64,000 nucleotides of DNA from Ipomoea triloba (lineage: Eukaryota; Streptophyta; Magnoliopsida; Solanales; Convolvulaceae): contig NC_044919.1 in assembly GCF_003576645.1 (NCBI RefSeq), positions 19,831,890 to 19,895,889 on the forward strand, in the 5' to 3' direction. The translations under genes and the position numbers were made by a program. Shown here piece by piece: positions 59,217-64,000 of the stretch. Position 1 is the stretch's first letter; every line of letters begins with the position of its first letter. The notes under the pieces were generated by a model. That model was given only the letters and a program-made list of their open reading frames with translations, did no database searches and was not told the DNA's origin.

Positions 59217-59362
59217 GAGTGTGGCGGCTTTCTCGACGAAGGGAAACGAAGTGGATATCTCAAAGGTGATATTCGACAGTCAGCGCAGTGATGGCGGATG
59301 AAGGCGGTTCTCGTCTTCGACTGGAGAGGTTGGTACAACCTGCTGCTTTGGCGAGTCGAGGT
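59217..59362 (+). other. Possible relic exon or LINE 5' end
   Basis: A GC-richer island with two overlapping short frames: ATG 59217 (MSVAAFSTKGNEVDISKVIF, stop 59307) and ATG 59291 (MADEGGSRLRLERLVQPAAL), the latter followed by CGAG|GTAGGG, which resembles a splice donor. The sequence is cut by the LTR at 59551. I cannot assign a gene. Confidence 0.25.
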
Positions 59363-59550
59363 AGGGTTCTTCGATTTTTATTTTTTTTTTTCTCATTTTT
59401 CTTAGGGTTTCAGTCTGTTTGTGTTGTGTTTCTATTTTTGGTTTATTTTTTAGGTGTATAGGTATTGCATGTGTTTTATTTTCTGGTGGTGTGGGTGGGG
59501 TGTGTGCCAGTGGCATGCTGGTCTGGTGCGGCGGCCGGGGGAAGGTGGTG

Positions 59551-60379
59551 TGATACCCCGGATTTAAATCATGCCTTGAACCCCGGTAATTCTTCCTTTC
59601 GTGGGGTTAATTTCATTAATTGGGCCCGGTTCCTTTTAATAAAAATATATTTTCTATTCTAGCTTATCCAATTGTTAAGAAATCCCAATTCTCTAATTTA
59701 ATTTTGTAAGGGATACCATTTGGGTTTTTTTATCCCTTATAATAAATTGAATATTTAGTTGACCCAATCTTTGAAGAATCAAACCTTATACTAATTGAAT
59801 TAATTCTTGATTTGGATATAGCCCATCCCTAATGTGAGAACCCATGTTACATTTAATCACCCTAATATTACATACATAGTGTATGTATAGATTTTGAGGA
59901 TCCATATAAAAGCTCTCTAATAATAATTTCCCTAGCCTTTTCTTTCTCTTACAAGAGATTCATACTATCTTCTTCATTCCTAAAAACCCTACACACACCA
60001 TTCTTCATCCTAGCAAGGCTTCAAGCAAGATTACTCTTTTAGGATTTATTGTGCTTGGGTAAGTTCTAGTCCCCATTTAGATTGCATTTTCTTCTAAATA
60101 TCCTAGTCTTTTTATAAGCTTCTTATGGTTTTCTTTGGAGATTCTTGGTCAAGATGACCAAGGTGGTGATGGAGGTTTGATGGATTGATCTTAGGAGTGG
60201 TGATTGCTTGTGGATCATTAAGCTTCAAGAGGTAATCATCCATGTTACACTAAAACCTACTTTCATTCTTGAATATATGTATATGATTTGTTGTTGTAGA
60301 ATCCTATGAAATATCTTTAGTTTAGCCTTTGATTTGATGGATTGTTTAGCCTATGTTGTGGATCTATGGACTTGTGTTC
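59551..60379 (+). repeat. Chromovirus-type LTR, truncated on the right
   Basis: Begins TGATACCCCGG. It has a CCATATAAAAGCTC promoter-like block near 59905 and GATCAAGGTGG-like downstream sequence resembling the LTR pieces at 34900-35100 on the other strand, so it belongs to a related family. It stops at the CGCCTAG-rich element near 60380. No gene. Confidence 0.6.
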
Positions 60380-60790
60380 TAGGCCCCCTAGACACCACCA
60401 AGGCACAAGGCGCCCCTAGACTGAGGCGAATTGCTCTCTAGGCGTTCGCCTAGGTGGTCGGCCGCATATGCGGTCGCCTAGCGCCTAACTCGGCCGATTG
60501 GGCCGAGTTGGCGGCCGACTCAGCCGAATTTGGCCGAGTTAACTCGCCCAACTCGGTAGAGTTAGCCGAGTTAACTCAAGCGAGTCGGCCTTGTTAATTT
60601 TTTTTATTATATCTATATATATTTAAATTTATTTAATTATATAAGTAAGCGAAGTAAGATATATATATGACATACACCCACACACATGCATTATTTTTTT
60701 ATTTTTATAGGTCGCCGCCTAGACCGCTTAGGCACTAGGCACTAGTCTATCGCCTGACTAGCGCCTAGCGCCTACTACAACCATGGTAGG
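60380..60790. mobile_element. CGCCTAG-rich MITE-like element
   Basis: GC-rich ends full of GCGCCTAG and TAGGCG motifs in both orientations, around an AT-rich centre (60595-60710). Contains the palindrome CCGCATATGCGG (60462-60473) and many GGCCGAGTT repeats. It interrupts the Athila gag that starts at 60903 on the minus strand. Precise ends and target duplication were not found. Confidence 0.4.
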
Positions 60791-60903
60791 CTTCAACAAA
60801 TTTGGTACTCCGAGTGGGTTATTTTGATGTGGTGGTGGTGGTGGTGTTTGATTAGGGTCTCCTCTCCCTTGTGATCCTCGATTGGCACTTGTGGAAGCCA
60901 TGT
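60780..60903 (-). pseudogene. gag: Start of an Athila gag, truncated
   Basis: From ATG 60903 on the minus strand the frame reads MASTSANRGSQGRGDPNQTP, a proline run and NNPLGVPNLLKP before the CGCCTAG element cuts it. It lies 200 bases downstream of the Athila primer site, the normal distance. Only the N-terminus is present. Confidence 0.65.
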
Positions 60904-61108
60904 CCTCGGCTTGGATGTTCTTTCTTCAAGTTTCTTTGTTTATTTCCGGGATGCATGGATGTAATCCTTGAAGCAAACAATCCTCTTTTGAGTAAAAGTA
61001 GTCAAGAGAGGGTAAGTAACAAGTAAAAATATGAAACAAAAAAATGACAACACTCGATTCTCACAAGCATTCAACCAAATAAAAGCTAAGTAATGACAAC
61101 CTATCGCC

Positions 61109-61130
61109 TCCCCGGCAATGGCGCCATTTT
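61109..61130 (-). other. Athila primer binding site
   Basis: The minus strand reads TGGCGCCATTGCCGGGGA a few bases after the LTR end. It has one change from the site at 25938. Confidence 0.85.
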
Positions 61131-62468
61131 GAAAGGTGATTGTTTAGTGGGGTGAAATGATGGAATAAGAGGTTAAAACGAAGAGATGAACTCCCCGAGT
61201 GTCGAGTCTCGAAGGAGGCAAAATCGGAAGATTACTTAGCGTTTATTCAAGCGAATGCATAGTGATCATAAGAGGATGTCATGCACAAAGTAAAATCAAT
61301 TGTTTGTAGAGAATTCTATCAACTAAAGTGAACAAGTAATGAAACAATCAAATGGAAGAAACTAGGAAACGAATCATGCTTGGTTGTGATGCCTCATCGT
61401 GTGACTATTGCAAGGGAACATTGATTATCTAAATTGGTTATTCAAGGGTGTTTGATCTCGATTCCTTTCCACAAGTAGTGTACTATGGCTCCCTAGCTTA
61501 GGAGTGCTTATTAGGCAACCAAAAGCTTTAGAGGCATTTCATCAAACACTTAGACTACAACACCTTCCTACTAACCTAAACTAAGATCTACATAGGAATT
61601 CATGATTTCAAGGAGCTAACCCCAACACTAATCACTAACATGCTTAGATTAAGGCCTTAATCATTCAAAATATTGGCCAAAAACTCTTAGAATTCAATCA
61701 ATACTACAATTCTGAAACAAGAACAAGAATTCCAATTAGAGTAATCAATTTCCACTATTGAGAATTAAAGATCAACACTAGGCATCACAACATTGCACAA
61801 TTCAATCCCTATAGAGAAATTAGCTACTCATTCTATGAATTGAAATCACAAAACCTAATTTCATGCAAGGAATTGAAATTGCAATCAAGATTGAAATAGA
61901 AAATAGAATAGAAATGAAGATTACCTAGGAGAGTTCAATTACAAGCTTCAATGTAAAATTGTTTCTTCAAACTTGGATCAAATGATGAAAATCTCTAGGA
62001 TCTCTCATTTCTCTCTCTACAATGCTCCTCCAAGTAAAATTCTAATCTAAAATTGTGAGTTGAAAAAATGAATGTTCTCCCAAAATTTCCTAACTAAGCC
62101 TTTCAATAGCTTCCCCAAAATTACCCCTCTCATTAATGATTTCCACACTCCTTGTGCATGCAGGCTCCACGCGTGGAGGCTTGGCGTGGATCAGCACTGG
62201 AAATGATCCACGCCCCTTCCACGCGTGGAGAGGTGCATATCATGCCCCCGACCTTTCTTCTTCGCTTTGTTTGCTCGTTAAGTCCTCATGCCTTGTCAAT
62301 TTATTCCTAGGACCTATTAAAATACTCAAATACACCAAAGATATAGTTTTGCAATATACCTACGCATTAGAGCACAAAAACGCCATAAATAATTCACATA
62401 AGGATGCTAAATGTTACTAAATAACCCCAACTTAAACCCTTGATTCTAGCTATTTTTGGTGCTTAACA
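61131..62468 (-). repeat. Athila 5' LTR on the minus strand
   Basis: TG at 61131 and CA at 62467-62468. On the minus strand it starts TGTTAAGCACCAAAAATAGC, similar to TGTTAGATGCCAAAAGTACC of the 32452 LTR; 1338 bp against 1323. It carries the palindrome-hairpin-palindrome block at 62167-62228. No second LTR is in the window. Confidence 0.8.
62167..62228. promoter_or_regulatory. Palindrome-hairpin-palindrome block in the second Athila LTR
   Basis: CCACGCGTGG (62167-62176), stem GGCGTGGATCA (62183-62193) pairing perfectly with TGATCCACGCC (62204-62214) around a loop with ACTGGAA, then CCACGCGTGG (62219-62228). Same layout as 24900-24964 in a different Athila family. Confidence 0.7.
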
Positions 62469-62479
62469 TCGTACCATCT

Positions 62480-62729
62480 CAAGAAGTTCTATCAGTAAGG
62501 GCTGGAAAGTCCAATATTTTGTAAAGACTGAAAAGTATGATATTTTGGGTTGTCTCTATCTTCTGATTCAGGTATTAGTTCAAGTTACAAGGACGTAACT
62601 TTCTTTAAGGAGGGTAGGTTTTAACACCTCATTTAGGCATTGTAGCCTAGAGTTGAAGAATTTTATTTTGGATCTTAGTTTAAGATAAGACTACTTCGAG
62701 GAAGAAGCTTTCTTTCAAGGAGTGTAGAT
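62480..62729 (+). pseudogene. Chromovirus 3' end with two polypurine-like blocks
   Basis: ACAAGGACGTAACTTTCTTT then AAGGAGGGTAGG (about 62590-62630), and TTTCTTTCAAGGAGTG (62709-62724) directly before the LTR at 62730. In Tekay/Del elements the end of pol and the polypurine tract look like this. The doubled block suggests a local duplication or two nested ends. Confidence 0.55.
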
Positions 62730-62982
62730 TGTAATACCCGAGATTTTTTGCTCCAAGTTTCGTTTATTTGAATTTCCAAAATTATCCGTAATTCCTTCCT
62801 AATGTTCATTTGGTCCCAAATTCATGTTCAGTGAAGTCTGCTCCTATGTTCATATTTTTTGGAACCATGAACCCTATTCATTTGGACCAACTAGTTGTTA
62901 TACTATCTATTATATTATTTTTATAATTATAATATGTTCTTATATTTTGAATTATATGATATATATATATATATATATATAT

Positions 62983-63067
62983 ACACATGGAGTATATATA
63001 TGTATACTATTAGTATGGATACAAGTATTACATATATATATATATATAGTATACATATATATACTCC

Positions 63068-63073
<6 letters not shown>
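62983..63073. repeat. Perfect 28-bp inverted repeat flanked by (TA)n
   Basis: Arm 62983-63010 (ACACATGGAGTATATATATG...) is the exact reverse complement of 63046-63073, with a 35-bp loop and (TA)n continuing the pairing on both sides. Confidence 0.9.
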
Positions 63074-63113
<40 letters not shown>

Positions 63114-63164
63114 ATTATTATATTATTATTTCAAATCAAATAATTCGTAATTCCTAACCCTTCA

Positions 63165-63300
63165 TGTGGTCTAGTGGCATCCGGTTCCACCCTCATGTGG
63201 AAAGGGGTGGGTTCGAGCCTCAGTGGAAAGTAGTTATGAACCTCTAAAATAAAGAGGAACCCTGAGAAAGTAGTTATGAACCTCTAAAATAAAGAGGAAC
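63165..63300 (+). repeat. SINE-like sequence with tRNA-type A and B boxes
   Basis: TGGTCTAGTGGCATCCGG resembles an A box, and GGGTTCGAGCC, 40 bases later, is a good B box. The following 3' part has a 40-bp unit duplicated (GAAAGTAGTTATGAACCTC at 63226 and 63266). It cannot fold as a full tRNA, so a tRNA-derived SINE fragment is likely. Confidence 0.5.
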
Positions 63301-63899
63301 CCAAAAATTCTCATCTTCTTCATTAGAATCATCCAACTAGGGAGCAAAGTTTCTCACCCCTTTGGCCGAAAAAGACATAGAGAAACGAAAAAAAAAAAAA
63401 TTAACATCTTCTTCATTAGAATCATCCAACTAGGGAGAGCAAAGTTTGGTGGTATTGTAAGTATTTTATAGTATTATTTATTTTCCTAGAATTATATGAC
63501 TGTAGGTATATGTCTCATAGGTTGTTGTTATTTCTGTGGTGGATGATGGATTGGTAGAAGTGGTAGATCAAGCTACCCAAGGTGAAGAAAAGTGAGGAAT
63601 TTCTAAGATATATGATAATATACCAAGTAAGTGGATTTTCTTCTAATTGCTTGCCCTTAAATTTTAGGTGTTATTATAAATGGTAGATTATATTTTCATA
63701 GATGAGCATGTGTGTTCTTGTAGAAATTTCTAATTGGTTGAATACATGAAATACATGAATAGTTATGCATCATATTTGATTTCAAGAAAGTGTTGACGTG
63801 AAAGTATGTGAACCTAATTATATGAAATTCTATTCTACAAAATTTTATATTTTGTTTATATATATGAAATTATTAGATACGTATATAAATATGTATTTT

Positions 63900-64000
<101 letters not shown>

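Noticed and set aside
62824..63150. Two overlapping Tyr/Ile-rich ORFs
   Set aside because: They translate TA repeats and the hairpin; no codon bias.
63165..63225. Possible tRNA gene
   Set aside because: A and B boxes are present, but no acceptor stem or anticodon arm can be formed; a SINE-like fragment fits better.
63226..63300. Possible further 42-bp duplication
   Set aside because: The period measures 40, not 42, and only one duplication is present.

Overview
The window is a repeat-dominated piece of a flowering-plant nuclear genome, probably a eudicot. AT-rich DNA is filled with nested LTR retrotransposons of plant lineages (Ty3/gypsy Tat, Athila and chromovirus types; Ty1/copia SIRE-type), MITEs and TA microsatellites. 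I see one convincing intact host gene: an intronless UDP-glycosyltransferase at 51374-52726, most like the sugar-on-sugar UGT94 group. The species cannot be named from the sequence alone.

Layout. 1-15110: a minus-strand Tat-type element with gag, protease, RT, RNase H, a second RNase H and integrase, and a plus-strand antisense ORF beyond pol. It is split inside RT by a SIRE-type element (5566-12390, 5-bp target duplication) that kept an envelope-like ORF but lost gag and pol. 15111-20555: a retroelement or pararetrovirus-like fragment, the first copy of a 1.3-kb duplication, and a decayed retroelement interior. 20556-35546: one long chromovirus-type LTR (minus strand, about 2.5 kb net) cut by three insertions: a 2.9-kb solo LTR (20796-23705), a hAT MITE (24150-24538) and an Athila element with two 1323-bp LTRs (24612-33774). 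35547-39320: decayed Athila sequence bounded by inverted repeats. 39500-47620: a movement-protein-like fragment, chromovirus LTR debris, and a second Tat element holding a minus-strand Athila relative. 47619-50103: second copy of the duplication and a terminal-inverted-repeat element set in TA repeats. 50104-52900: the glycosyltransferase gene. 52930-58925: a decayed chromovirus with gag, protease and integrase pieces but no RT. 59551-64000: chromovirus LTRs around an Athila 5' fragment, ending in a long (AT)n run.

Main observations. (1) At five unrelated places the sequence jumps back by exactly 42 bases, 15 times in all, giving sliding tandem copies that keep frame because 42 is a multiple of three. 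This looks like overlap left by a k-mer assembler rather than biology. (2) Athila LTRs, and one Athila coding region, share a GC-rich palindrome-hairpin-palindrome block. (3) The complete Athila copy has one reading frame of about 4.7 kb broken only by four stop codons, with no frameshift and no recognisable capsid domain. (4) A solo LTR contains an intact 145-codon ORF of unknown function.
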